Shown piece after piece: positions 7,983 through 16,828 of a DNA stretch of 64,000 bases (position 1 is its first letter; every line of letters starts with the position of its first letter). Source of the DNA: Bacteroidota bacterium (GTDB lineage Bacteria > Bacteroidota > Bacteroidia > Palsa-965); NCBI GenBank assembly GCA_020402865.1, contig JADBYT010000015.1, forward strand, positions 248,001 to 312,000, written 5' to 3'. The position numbers were made by a program, and so were the translations under genes. The notes beneath the pieces were generated by a model. The model had not been told where the DNA came from, searched no databases, and was given only the letters and a program-made list of their open reading frames with translations.

Positions 7983-8963
7983 ATGTCATCAGAAAAAATT
8001 TCCCGTAAAAAAATTGTGTTAACAGGAGGAGCCGGTTTTATTGGTTCCGCATTAGCCTTTCAATTGGTTGAGCGGAATTATGATGTTATTGTGCTCGATA
8101 ATCTGTTGACTGGGAATTATGATAATATCAGGGAATTAGCTGAAGGCGGGCTGATTCACTTTGTGAATGGGGATATCAGAGATTACAGTATCTGCGAAGC
8201 AGTGATGAAGGGGGCCGATGTTGTTTTACACCAGGCTGCTTTAGGTTCAGTACCGCGCAGCATTGCTCAGCCGCTTAATACACATTCAATCAATATTGAT
8301 GGCTTTGTGAATGTGCTGGAAGCGGCACGTATGGCCGGTGTGAAGCGGTTTATTTATGCTTCCTCCTCATCGGTTTACGGTAATGATGCTTCAAGTCCCA
8401 AGACAGAAACTGTTCTTGGCGCTCCGCTTTCTCCTTATGCGCTCACCAAATCGGTGAATGAGCAATATGCCCGATTGTATGCCGGTTTGTATGACATGGA
8501 AATAATCGGCCTGCGATACTTTAACGTCTTTGGTCCGAGGCAGAACCCTGAGGGGGCATACGCCGCAGTAATTCCATTGTTTATTACACAAATGCTTACC
8601 GGTAAAACACCGGTCATTTATGGCGATGGTCTTACCACCCGCGATTTTACCTATGTCGATAATGTGGTAGAGGCCAATCTCCATGCACTTTCAGTTGAAC
8701 ATATCCCTTCAGGCGTAGAGCCCGTATTTAATATTGCATGCGGTGCCACTACCAGTTTGCTTGATTTATATGCAATGGTAGCACGTGCAACAGGATTTAC
8801 TTCACAACCTGTATTTCTGCCCGAACGCAAAGGCGATATACGGCAAAGTTTTGCCTCTGTGGCGGCTGCGGGGAAATACCTCAATTATACCCCTGCAATC
8901 TCGCTCGAAGAAGGAATTCAGCGCACCGTAAACTGGTATCGCAGCCTACTTAACAAAGTTTAG
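7983..8963 (+). CDS. SDR-family UDP-GlcNAc 4-epimerase (WbpP-like)
   Basis: The 326-residue extended SDR enzyme has the NAD motif TGGAGFIGSA near residues 14-23, GSVPRSI, the serine region YASSSSVYGN, and catalytic tyrosine and lysine in SPYALTKSVNEQYA. It continues with YFNVFGPRQNPEGAYAAVIP and DFTYVDNV. These are the segments that set WbpP/TviC-type 4-epimerases apart from GalE; WbpP interconverts UDP-GlcNAc and UDP-GalNAc (or the uronic acids). It is the first gene of the surface-sugar locus and probably supplies a sugar donor to it. Substrate specificity is inferred, not proven. Confidence 0.82.
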   Translation: MSSEKISRKKIVLTGGAGFIGSALAFQLVERNYDVIVLDNLLTGNYDNIRELAEGGLIHFVNGDIRDYSICEAVMKGADVVLHQAALGSVPRSIAQPLNTHSINIDGFVNVLEAARMAGVKRFIYASSSSVYGNDASSPKTETVLGAPLSPYALTKSVNEQYARLYAGLYDMEIIGLRYFNVFGPRQNPEGAYAAVIPLFITQMLTGKTPVIYGDGLTTRDFTYVDNVVEANLHALSVEHIPSGVEPVFNIACGATTSLLDLYAMVARATGFTSQPVFLPERKGDIRQSFASVAAAGKYLNYTPAISLEEGIQRTVNWYRSLLNKV

Positions 8964-8979
8964 ACTTTGGCATAGCGGG

Positions 8980-9014
8980 TTTGATTCCAACCCTCGCAGA
9001 TTTTAATAACTTTG
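8980..9014 (+). promoter_or_regulatory. Promoter of the YfhO-family gene
   Basis: TTTG at 8980-8983 and the exact -7 box TAACTTTG at 9007-9014 are 23 nt apart, at the long end of normal spacing. The box lies over an in-frame TTG at 9012, which excludes that codon as the start. Confidence 0.5.
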
Positions 9015-9041
9015 TGGCCAACCCGCAAGAAATCAATGGTT

Positions 9042-11585
9042 ATGAATACAAAACGGTATTTACCACACATCGCTGCACTGCTTATTTTCTTTGTTGTACT
9101 TGTTTTTTTCCTGAACCCGATTGTGTTTGGCGGAAAAAGCATTAAGCAGGGTGATATTTACAATCACGCAGGGATGTCGAAAGAGATTGTGGATTACCGC
9201 AAAGCGCATCCGGGTGAAGAGCCGCTCTGGACAAATTCGATGTTTGGAGGTATGCCGGCTTACCAGATTTCCACACTTTATCCGGGCAATATCATCAACA
9301 GTATCCATGTCGGGTTTCTCCGGATGATGTCGGTGCCCTTTTTCGCGCTGTTTATGAGCATGGTGGGTTTTTATTTTCTGCTTGTCACACTGCGCATAAA
9401 TCCCTGGCTGTGTATAGGTGCTGCCGTGGCATTCGGGCTGGCCAGTTATACCGTAATTATTCTGCAGGCCGGCCACAACTCCAAAGCTTTCGCAATGGCT
9501 TATATGGCTCCGGTAATTGCCGGTGTATTCATCACACTCAGAGGGCGTTTGCTGTTGGGGGCCGTAATTACGGCGCTTGCTCTCGCATTCGAGTTGGCAG
9601 CAGGCCACTTGCAAATAACCTATTATCTGGCCATTTTGCTTTTACTTCTTGGCCTTGGCGAAGCGATTCGCCTTATTCGCGAAGGGAAAATTGTATATCT
9701 GGCCAAGTCCGGCGCTGTACTTGCCGTTGCCGTTGTGCTTGCCGTGCTTCCCAACATTACCAGCCTCTATCTCACCAACGAGTACGGAAAGGAAACCACA
9801 CGCGGCAGGTCAGAACTTACACTCGATTCGAAAACCGAAAGCAAAACGGAAGATGGTCTTGGAATTGGCTATGCCACTCAATGGAGTTACGGGGTTGGCG
9901 AATCGTTCACACTCCTGATCCCAGACTTTAATGGCGGTGCTTCGGATAACATTGCCGATTACGACAAAGAGGCGCTGAAAAAAGCGAGTGACGTAAACCA
10001 ACGCGAATCTATCGGCCAGAGTTTTACAGCCTATTTCGGTGATCAGCCTTTTACAAGCGGACCAGTTTATGTAGGAGCAATTTTCTGCTTCCTTTTTGTG
10101 CTCGGATTGCTCATAGTAAAAGATCAGATTAAATGGTGGCTGCTTGCTGCTACAGTGGTTTCCATCATGTTTTCCTGGGGAAGCAATGCTGAAGGACTCA
10201 CCGAGTTTTTATTTCACAATCTTCCCGGGTATAATAAGTTCCGCGCTGTTTCCATGATACTGGTAATTGCCTGCATTACCATTCCTATACTTGCTATGCT
10301 GGCAGTGAAGGAAATTATGGATAATCCGGATGTATTTAAGTCTGGCAAAAGATCATTCTGGATTGCATTGGGCATAACCGGAGGGATAACATTCCTTGTA
10401 AGTATCACGCCTTCGTCATTTGTAACACCTGTAAAAGACAGTGAAATTGGTCAGGTGCGTTCAGCCTATGAAAAACAGGGAGTTCCTCTTAGTGAAGTCG
10501 ATCCTCTCATTGCATCGCTTGAGGAAGTGCGTCTCGGTCTGGTATCTTCTGATGCCATGCGTTCAACGCTGTTTATCGTAATGGCTGCGGGATTGCTGTT
10601 TGCGTATTCACGTTTCCGCTTCAATGTTTTTTTCCTTGCAGGTGGTATGCTGGTGCTATTTATGGTGGATTTAATGCCTGTTGCTTCGCGTTACCTTAGC
10701 CAGAAACGCGGCCACTACGAAAAACGCACCACCAAAGAAATAAACTTCAGTATGTCGGCCTCTGATGAGCTGATTTTACAGGATAAAGATCCTGATTACC
10801 GTGTACTCAATCTGGCGGCCAATATCTGGAATGATGCTTCTACCTCTTATTTCCATAAGTCGGTAGGAGGCTATCACGGTGCCAAACTCAAGCGCATTCA
10901 GGAATTGTATGAGTGGGCCATGGAAAACGACATTAAGCAGTTCCGCATCGAGGCTTCAAAGGCTCAGTCAGACTCCGCGGTGCAGGCAGCACTTGCTTCA
11001 GCAGCCACACTCAATATGCTGAATACCCGCTACCTGATTGTAAATGATGAAGGTGGTGTAATTAAAAACAGTAATGCCTGCGGAAATGCCTGGTTTGTGA
11101 GCAACATCAAAAAGGTAGCCAATGCCGACAGTGAAATGGTGGCCGTACAGAATTTCAATCCCCGCACCACCGCAGTGGTTGATCAGCGTTTCGAAAAACA
11201 GCTTGCCGGATTAATTCCAGCAGCTGATTCTACCGCCAGCATCAAACTGCTTAGCTACGCACCCAACAAGCTCACTTACGAGAGTAATTCATCGAAAGAG
11301 CAACTGGCAGTATTCTCTGAGATTTATTACCCGCATGGCTGGAATGCTTATGTGGATGGTAAATTAACCGAGCATTTCCGTGCCGACTATGTGCTTCGCG
11401 CCATGCGCGTTCCGGCCGGAAAACATACTGTTGAATTCCGTTTTGAACCTGAGTTTTATTCGAAAGGGGAGATGATTTCAAAAATCTCTTCTTTGATTTT
11501 GTTGGTGTTACTGTTGGGAGTCGGGTTTCTTGAAATCAGAAAAAATAAAAAGCAGGAACAAAATCAATCACCGAAAACCGTCTAA
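9042..11585 (+). CDS. YfhO-family integral membrane protein (GT-C-like)
   Basis: The protein of about 847 residues begins with a membrane segment after MNTKRYLPH, has roughly a dozen more hydrophobic segments, a long extracytoplasmic part, and ends with a typical YfhO tail: PHGWNAYVDGK, VPAGKHTVEFRFEP and a last membrane helix. YfhO proteins are GT-C-fold membrane proteins thought to use lipid-linked sugars, for example in glycosylating teichoic acids or glycans in Firmicutes. Their role in Bacteroidota is unknown. The start at 9042 (or 9036) is chosen because the upstream in-frame TTG lies within the -7 box. Position inside the locus suggests a job in surface glycan synthesis. Confidence 0.8.
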   Translation: MNTKRYLPHIAALLIFFVVLVFFLNPIVFGGKSIKQGDIYNHAGMSKEIVDYRKAHPGEEPLWTNSMFGGMPAYQISTLYPGNIINSIHVGFLRMMSVPFFALFMSMVGFYFLLVTLRINPWLCIGAAVAFGLASYTVIILQAGHNSKAFAMAYMAPVIAGVFITLRGRLLLGAVITALALAFELAAGHLQITYYLAILLLLLGLGEAIRLIREGKIVYLAKSGAVLAVAVVLAVLPNITSLYLTNEYGKETTRGRSELTLDSKTESKTEDGLGIGYATQWSYGVGESFTLLIPDFNGGASDNIADYDKEALKKASDVNQRESIGQSFTAYFGDQPFTSGPVYVGAIFCFLFVLGLLIVKDQIKWWLLAATVVSIMFSWGSNAEGLTEFLFHNLPGYNKFRAVSMILVIACITIPILAMLAVKEIMDNPDVFKSGKRSFWIALGITGGITFLVSITPSSFVTPVKDSEIGQVRSAYEKQGVPLSEVDPLIASLEEVRLGLVSSDAMRSTLFIVMAAGLLFAYSRFRFNVFFLAGGMLVLFMVDLMPVASRYLSQKRGHYEKRTTKEINFSMSASDELILQDKDPDYRVLNLAANIWNDASTSYFHKSVGGYHGAKLKRIQELYEWAMENDIKQFRIEASKAQSDSAVQAALASAATLNMLNTRYLIVNDEGGVIKNSNACGNAWFVSNIKKVANADSEMVAVQNFNPRTTAVVDQRFEKQLAGLIPAADSTASIKLLSYAPNKLTYESNSSKEQLAVFSEIYYPHGWNAYVDGKLTEHFRADYVLRAMRVPAGKHTVEFRFEPEFYSKGEMISKISSLILLVLLLGVGFLEIRKNKKQEQNQSPKTV

Positions 11586-11599
11586 CAATCAAAAAAAAC

Positions 11600-11657
11600 T
11601 CATCAGTATTCTCCCCAAACACTGCTTTCCGGCTTGTACATAGGGCAATACTGATGA
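11600..11657 (+). terminator. Inverted repeat with T-run, candidate terminator
   Basis: An 11-bp perfect inverted repeat (TCATCAGTATT at 11600-11610 and its complement at 11647-11657) surrounds 36 nt. It is preceded by a run of eight A and followed after a few bases by TTTTTT. It lies between the YfhO gene and the LegB-like gene. The large loop makes an ordinary intrinsic terminator less certain. Confidence 0.4.
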
Positions 11658-11696
11658 AACTGTTTTTTATTCAGTTATATAAATTCATTGTTCAAT

Positions 11697-12695
11697 ATGG
11701 AGCTAAAAAACAAACAGGTGCTTGTTACCGGTGCTGATGGATTCATTGGCAGCCATCTGGTTGAAAGACTGCTGGAAGAAGGCTGTAAAGTGAGGGCATT
11801 TGTTTTTTACAACTCGTTTAACTCTTGGGGATGGCTTGATACCTTATCTTCGGAGCAATTGTCTCGGATTGAAATTTTCGCCGGAGATATAAGAGATCAG
11901 AATGGTGTTAAAACGGCAATGAAAAATGTAGATGTAGTTTTTCATCTTGCCGCGTTAATTGCAATTCCTTACAGTTACCATTCTCCAGACAGCTACGTAG
12001 ATACTAACATCAAAGGTACACTCAATATTCTGCAGGCAGCAAGAGACAACAACGTCGAAAAAATTCTAGTTACTTCCACCTCAGAAGTATATGGCACAGC
12101 TTTGTATGCTCCTATTGATGAGAAGCATCCGCGGCAGGGACAATCACCTTACTCGGCCACTAAAATTGGTGCAGATTATTTAGCTGACAGTTTTTATCGC
12201 AGTTTTCAACTTCCGGTTACCATTGTACGGCCGTTTAACACATACGGGCCGCGTCAATCGGCCAGAGCCGTTATCCCAACTATCATTTCTCAGTTGCTGG
12301 CGGGCAAAAATCAGATTAAACTGGGGGCGGTAACTCCCACACGAGATCTGCTTTTTGTGAAAGATACCGTGGCCGGTTTTGTGGCAATTGCAAAAAGTGA
12401 CACTGTACTCGGCAAGGAAATTAATATAGCCACGCAAAATGAAATAAGCATTGGTCATTTGGCCGAGAACCTGATTCGGATTATTAATCCATCAGCAACT
12501 GTGGTCACCGATGAAATTCGTTTAAGACCGGAGAAGAGTGAGGTGGAAAGACTGCTTGGAAGCAACCAGGAAATTCTTCGTTTAACCGACTGGTCTCCCC
12601 GGTATTCGCTCGAACAAGGGCTTTCTGAAACAATAGAATGGTTTCGACAGCCACAAAATATTTCCCGCTACAAAACAGATATTTACAATGTGTGA
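11697..12695 (+). CDS. legB: NAD-dependent 4,6-dehydratase, LegB-like
   Basis: The 332-residue SDR protein has TGADGFIGSHLVERL, then the segment YNSFNSWGWLD near residue 40 that is characteristic of LegB. It also has STSEVYGTA and the YSATKIGADYLA catalytic Tyr/Lys. LegB dehydrates GDP- (or UDP-) GlcNAc to the 4-keto-6-deoxy sugar, the first dedicated step of the legionaminic acid route. The LegC-like aminotransferase follows, as expected. The ATG at 11697 is preferred over an in-frame TTG at 11688. No LegG, LegI or LegF follows in this window. Confidence 0.87.
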   Translation: MELKNKQVLVTGADGFIGSHLVERLLEEGCKVRAFVFYNSFNSWGWLDTLSSEQLSRIEIFAGDIRDQNGVKTAMKNVDVVFHLAALIAIPYSYHSPDSYVDTNIKGTLNILQAARDNNVEKILVTSTSEVYGTALYAPIDEKHPRQGQSPYSATKIGADYLADSFYRSFQLPVTIVRPFNTYGPRQSARAVIPTIISQLLAGKNQIKLGAVTPTRDLLFVKDTVAGFVAIAKSDTVLGKEINIATQNEISIGHLAENLIRIINPSATVVTDEIRLRPEKSEVERLLGSNQEILRLTDWSPRYSLEQGLSETIEWFRQPQNISRYKTDIYNV

Positions 12696-12772
12696 TTAGT
12701 ACACAAACTCCAATGAATTCAGCCGTCAGTACTGTAGTTAACACCTGTTAAATAGCGAAAAATTCAGTTAAG

Positions 12773-13921
12773 ATGAACGCAAGCGAAATAAATAAATTTG
12801 TTCGTACGCTATATAACACAGAGGAGCCCATTCCGCTTCATGCTCCGGTGTTTATTGGAAACGAGAAAAAATATTTAGCTGAATGTATTGATTCTACGTT
12901 TGTATCATACGTAGGGCGTTTTGTTGGATTGTTTGAAGAAGGTGTACGTGAATACACAGGTGCAAAATACGCTGTAGCCTGTGTAAGCGGAACTGCTGCA
13001 TTGCACATTTCATTCATTCTCGCCGGTGTAAGAGAAAACGACGAAATACTTGTACCTGCTCTTACATTTGTTGCCTCCGCCAATGCTATTGCCTATTGCA
13101 GGGCCATTCCACATTTTATCGACAGCGAACGCGAAACCTTAGGTGTATCGCCGGAGAAACTCGAAGAAATGCTGGCGGCCGAAACCGAAATGCGTAGTGA
13201 TGGATTCTGCTACAACATAAAAACAGGACGTCGTATTTCTATCTGTGTACCGATGCACACATTCGGACATGCGGTAAGAATGGATGAACTTATGAATGTG
13301 TGTAACCGCTACAACATTGCAGTGGTGGAAGATGCCGCCGAATCAATGGGCACATTCTACAAAGGAAAACACACCGGCACATTTGGCAAACTGGGTATTC
13401 TCAGTTTCAATGGCAACAAAACAATTACTACTGGCGGAGGTGGGATGATTCTTACCAATGATGAAGAACTTGCCAAACGTGCCCGCCACATCACTACCAC
13501 TGCTAAAATTCCGCATCGCTGGGAGTTTGATCATGATGAAGTTGGTTACAACTATCGTATGACAAACGTAAATGCTGCAATAGGCGTAGCGCAAATGGAA
13601 AACTTTGACAGATACATTGAAAGCAAACGCAAAATTGCCAATGCCTACAATGAATTTTTCAAAGAATCTGAAATAACATTTTTCAGTGAGCGTGATTTTT
13701 GTAAATCCAATTACTGGCTTAACGTAATTATTCTCAAAGACCGGAACAGCAGAGACGAAATTCTTGAAGCTACAAATGGCAGTGGTGTAATGACACGGCC
13801 CATCTGGAAACTCATGAGTAAACTCCGCATGTACGATAGTTGCCCGTCAGCCAATCTCGAAAATGCACTATGGCTTGAAGATCGGGTGATTAATCTACCT
13901 AGTTCTCCGATTTTGAAATGA
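12773..13921 (+). CDS. legC: PLP-dependent sugar aminotransferase, LegC-like
   Basis: The 382-residue DegT/DnrJ/EryC1/StrS-family aminotransferase has the LegC start LYNTEEPIPLHAPVFIGNEKKYL, the phosphate-binding SGTAALHI, VVEDAAESMGT with the PLP-ring aspartate, and the Schiff-base Lys216 in SFNGNKTITTGGGG. It would transaminate the 4-keto-6-deoxy sugar made by the LegB-like enzyme, giving a 4-amino-4,6-dideoxy-GlcNAc nucleotide. It is 16 nt upstream of the nucleotidyltransferase gene. Identification as LegC rather than PglE or PseC rests on the N-terminal segment and on the legB neighbour. Confidence 0.87.
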   Translation: MNASEINKFVRTLYNTEEPIPLHAPVFIGNEKKYLAECIDSTFVSYVGRFVGLFEEGVREYTGAKYAVACVSGTAALHISFILAGVRENDEILVPALTFVASANAIAYCRAIPHFIDSERETLGVSPEKLEEMLAAETEMRSDGFCYNIKTGRRISICVPMHTFGHAVRMDELMNVCNRYNIAVVEDAAESMGTFYKGKHTGTFGKLGILSFNGNKTITTGGGGMILTNDEELAKRARHITTTAKIPHRWEFDHDEVGYNYRMTNVNAAIGVAQMENFDRYIESKRKIANAYNEFFKESEITFFSERDFCKSNYWLNVIILKDRNSRDEILEATNGSGVMTRPIWKLMSKLRMYDSCPSANLENALWLEDRVINLPSSPILK

Positions 13922-13937
13922 GTAAAGGAACCTGACA

Positions 13938-15026
13938 ATGACATCGGCAGATAAAATAAAAATGATTTCTTTAAATGTTGATACATCCCTTCTTCATGCA
14001 TTGAAGTTAATGGATGCGATCGACAGAAAATTATTGCTTGTTTTTGATAATGATGTTTTCAAAGGACTCTTAAGCATTGGAGATATTCAACGCGCTATCA
14101 TTAAAAATATTCCGCTTGATCAAGCCATCTCGTCCGTAATGCGCTCAAATATTAGAGTGGCAACTATAGATGATGATCGCGAAGAAATTAGAAAAAACAT
14201 GTTTGAATATCGAACGGAGTGTATGCCAATTATTAATCAGGACGGCTCCATTCATGATGTGCTTTTTTGGGAAGAAGAATTTTCTGAAAATCAGTTAGTT
14301 CCGGATGGTGGTTTAGAAGGGGTACCTGTTGTAATTATGGCCGGTGGCTTGGGAAGTCGTTTGAAACCCTTAACAAATGTAATTCCTAAACCCCTAGTGC
14401 CAGTTGGTGATAAACCGATAATCGAAATAATCGTTAATCGGTTTAATAGATTAGGAGTTAAAGATTTTTATTTTTCTGTGAACTACAAAAAAGAAATGAT
14501 TGAATATTATTTTGATCACATTCAGTCAAAAAAATATCAAGTTCAATATTTCACCGAAGACAAACCTTTAGGTACAGCAGGCAGTATTTATCTTTTAAAG
14601 AAAGTTTTGAAAGTGCCTTTCTTTGTTTCAAATTGTGATATTTTAATAGAGCAGGATTATCGTGAGATATATAATTATCATATAGAAAATTCCAACACAA
14701 TTACCCTTGTAGGCTCGTTAAAACATGTCAGAATACCTTATGGCACAATAGAAATTGGTGAGGGAGGTATTTTGAAGGAAATGAAAGAAAAACCTGAAAT
14801 AACTTATATGATAAACTCAGGCATGTATGTGTTAGATCCTTTGGTTTTGGAATTTATTCCAGACAATACCTTTATGCATATTACTGAACTTATTGAGATT
14901 GTTAAAAATAAAAAGGAGTTTAAGGTGGGGGTTTTCCCTGTATCCGAAAAGGCATGGTTTGATATTGGCGATTGGGAAGAATACCGACAAACAATAGCAT
15001 ATTTCGAGAAAAAATCCATTTCATGA
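13938..15026 (+). CDS. ptmE: CBS-domain sugar-1-phosphate nucleotidyltransferase, PtmE-like
   Basis: The 362-residue protein has a pair of CBS motifs in the first ~115 residues (LLLVFDNDVFKGLLSIGDIQRAI, then ECMPIINQDGSIHDVL) and a nucleotidyltransferase domain from about residue 130 (VVIMAGGLGSRLKPLT, IPKPLVPVGDKPII). This order is that of Campylobacter PtmE, the glucosamine-1-phosphate guanylyltransferase that commits carbon to the GDP-linked Leg route. CBS domains usually bind adenine nucleotides and may allow feedback control. Its TGA overlaps the ATG of the next gene (ATGA), so translation is coupled. The DNA is clearly more AT-rich than the housekeeping genes. Confidence 0.85.
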   Translation: MTSADKIKMISLNVDTSLLHALKLMDAIDRKLLLVFDNDVFKGLLSIGDIQRAIIKNIPLDQAISSVMRSNIRVATIDDDREEIRKNMFEYRTECMPIINQDGSIHDVLFWEEEFSENQLVPDGGLEGVPVVIMAGGLGSRLKPLTNVIPKPLVPVGDKPIIEIIVNRFNRLGVKDFYFSVNYKKEMIEYYFDHIQSKKYQVQYFTEDKPLGTAGSIYLLKKVLKVPFFVSNCDILIEQDYREIYNYHIENSNTITLVGSLKHVRIPYGTIEIGEGGILKEMKEKPEITYMINSGMYVLDPLVLEFIPDNTFMHITELIEIVKNKKEFKVGVFPVSEKAWFDIGDWEEYRQTIAYFEKKSIS

Positions 15027-16153
15027 AAAGGGTTTTATTTATAGGTAATCCTGATAATGAATTATTGAAAAACCTTGCTATTGAGTTAAGAAAGGTAGAT
15101 TCAACTTTACAAATTGACTTTTTGTCGGCAACCCCCTTCTTAAATCGTGCCACTAAAACTGTTTATTCAAATACATTTACACCAGAATCTCAATCCCGGT
15201 GGCTTCAAATTCGTATTATTAAATTTTTTGCAATCTGGTACATTTTGAGAAGTCAGATTGGCCGCATACCACATCATTATGATGCAGTTCATGTTTTTTA
15301 TGTTACACCTGTATTGGGATTTTTAAGATTCAAGGTACAGGCTTTATCAAAAAAACTAATTGTAAGTATTTTTGGCAGCGAATTCTACAGATCAGGAAAA
15401 GTATTGCGGTGGCTCGTATTCAGATTTATCCGCCGAGCACAGCTTATAACAGCAGCCAACGAAAGTACGTTAAATGATGTATTAGCATATTATAAACTTG
15501 TTGATATTCCTGTTAAGGTGATTCCGTTTGGAGTAAAAACACTTGATATAATAAACAGTATTTCGGCTGATACTTTGGAGCATACCCAAAAAAAATTGGG
15601 TATTGATGATAATAAAATAAATATTGCTGTTGGTTATAATGGATTTCCAATCCAGCAACACGAAGCAATATTAGCATCTATCGAGAAAAGTGGTTTGTCA
15701 CAAAGGACTGATTTATGCTTTGTTTTTCAATTAAATGGTGCGGGGCCGTTAGAGTATAAGTCAAAACTAATAGATAAGATTTCTAAGTCGGTTTCAAATT
15801 ATTTGATATTCGACAAATTTTTATCCGATCAGGAATTGGCCGTAATTAGAATGAGTATTGACGTCATGATTCAGTTGCAAAAGACAGATCAATTATCGGC
15901 TTCTATGCTTGAGTATATGTATTCGGGTGCTATTGTTATTACCGGGGCCTGGCTTCCATATGATATGTTGAGTAAACAGGGTTTTTATTTTTTTAAAATT
16001 GAACATATTGATGATATTGGAGAAAAGCTAAATGAAATATTGACTAATATTGTGATTGAAAAATCTTTATCTGTAGTGAATAAAGAAAAGGTATGGGACT
16101 TGACTAATTGGGCAATTAAGGCAAAGCAATGGCATTCTTTATATAGAGTATAA
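15023..16153 (+). CDS. Glycosyltransferase, GT4-like
   Basis: The 376-residue protein has two-domain GT-B character: an N-terminal KRVLFIGNPDNELLKNLA Rossmann start, then KLIVSIFGSEFYRSG, and a C-terminal acceptor/donor region with YLIFDKFLSDQELAVI and YMYSGAIVITGAWLPYD, where the family's EP-type glycogen-synthase motif is weak. It has no signal or membrane segment. The start at 15023 overlaps the stop of the PtmE-like gene, so an upstream in-frame codon at 14972 is rejected. Sitting between the nucleotidyltransferase and the acetyltransferase of the amino-sugar pathway, it is the best candidate to transfer that sugar; this is inference. The DNA is AT-rich. Confidence 0.75.
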   Translation: MKRVLFIGNPDNELLKNLAIELRKVDSTLQIDFLSATPFLNRATKTVYSNTFTPESQSRWLQIRIIKFFAIWYILRSQIGRIPHHYDAVHVFYVTPVLGFLRFKVQALSKKLIVSIFGSEFYRSGKVLRWLVFRFIRRAQLITAANESTLNDVLAYYKLVDIPVKVIPFGVKTLDIINSISADTLEHTQKKLGIDDNKINIAVGYNGFPIQQHEAILASIEKSGLSQRTDLCFVFQLNGAGPLEYKSKLIDKISKSVSNYLIFDKFLSDQELAVIRMSIDVMIQLQKTDQLSASMLEYMYSGAIVITGAWLPYDMLSKQGFYFFKIEHIDDIGEKLNEILTNIVIEKSLSVVNKEKVWDLTNWAIKAKQWHSLYRV

Positions 16154-16178
16154 TAAAATATTCAATTTCGTTTTTAGT

Positions 16179-16186
16179 TATATTTA
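16179..16186 (+). promoter_or_regulatory. -7 box abutting the NeuD-like start codon
   Basis: TATATTTA matches TAnnTTTG in seven of eight positions and ends 4 nt before the ATG at 16191, the same spacing as at ridA, ctlX and the VanX-like gene. The surrounding DNA is AT-rich, so chance is harder to exclude here. Confidence 0.3.
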
Positions 16187-16190
16187 CAGT

Positions 16191-16826
16191 ATGAGTAAAA
16201 AACTTTGTATTGCCGGTACCGGAGGATTTGCACGCGAAACTCTTTGCTGTTACCTTGATTCAATTTCTATTAAATCAGATAAGCGATACGAGCTAGTGTG
16301 TTTTATGGAAAGTGATGAATATTATTCAGAAACCCACATATTGGGATTCCCCGTAATTCATCAATCTGATTTTGATCCATCAGTATATGATGTTGTTGTT
16401 GGAGTTGGTGATCCTAAAGTGAGAAAAAAAGTAGTTAATAGTCTGCCGCCGCAAACCACATTCCGATCAGTTATTCACCCTTCAGCAGTAATTTCTGAAT
16501 GGGTAGAGCTGGGAAAGGGAGCAGTAGTTACTGCCGGTGTAATATTAACATGCAATATTAAGGTTGGAGACCATGCCCATTTTAATCTGCATACAACAGT
16601 GGGGCATGATTGTATAATTGGCGATTATTTTACTACCGCTCCTGGTGTAAATATCAGTGGTAATTGTAAGTTTGGCGACAACATCTATATTGGTACCAAT
16701 GCGTCAATTAAACAAGGTATAACCATTTGTTCCGACGTTGTTGTGGGTATGGGAGGAACGGTGGTTAAGAATATATTGGAAGCAGGTACTTATATAGGTA
16801 CTCCTGTAAGTAAGCTTAGCAAATAA
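16191..16826 (+). CDS. NeuD/PglD-family sugar N-acetyltransferase
   Basis: The 211-residue protein has the NeuD-type N-terminal Rossmann part (CIAGTGGFARETL) and a C-terminal left-handed beta-helix of hexapeptide repeats (GKGAVVTAGVILTCNIKVGDHA onward). The conserved HTTVGHDC carries the catalytic histidine of PglD-like enzymes. By context it would N-acetylate the 4-amino group created by the LegC-like enzyme, the role of LegH or PglD, giving a di-N-acetylbacillosamine-type sugar nucleotide. O-acetylation as in NeuD proper is the alternative. It is the last gene of the AT-rich block and converges with a T9SS cargo gene 2 nt downstream. Confidence 0.82.
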   Translation: MSKKLCIAGTGGFARETLCCYLDSISIKSDKRYELVCFMESDEYYSETHILGFPVIHQSDFDPSVYDVVVGVGDPKVRKKVVNSLPPQTTFRSVIHPSAVISEWVELGKGAVVTAGVILTCNIKVGDHAHFNLHTTVGHDCIIGDYFTTAPGVNISGNCKFGDNIYIGTNASIKQGITICSDVVVGMGGTVVKNILEAGTYIGTPVSKLSK

Positions 16827-16828
16827 GT

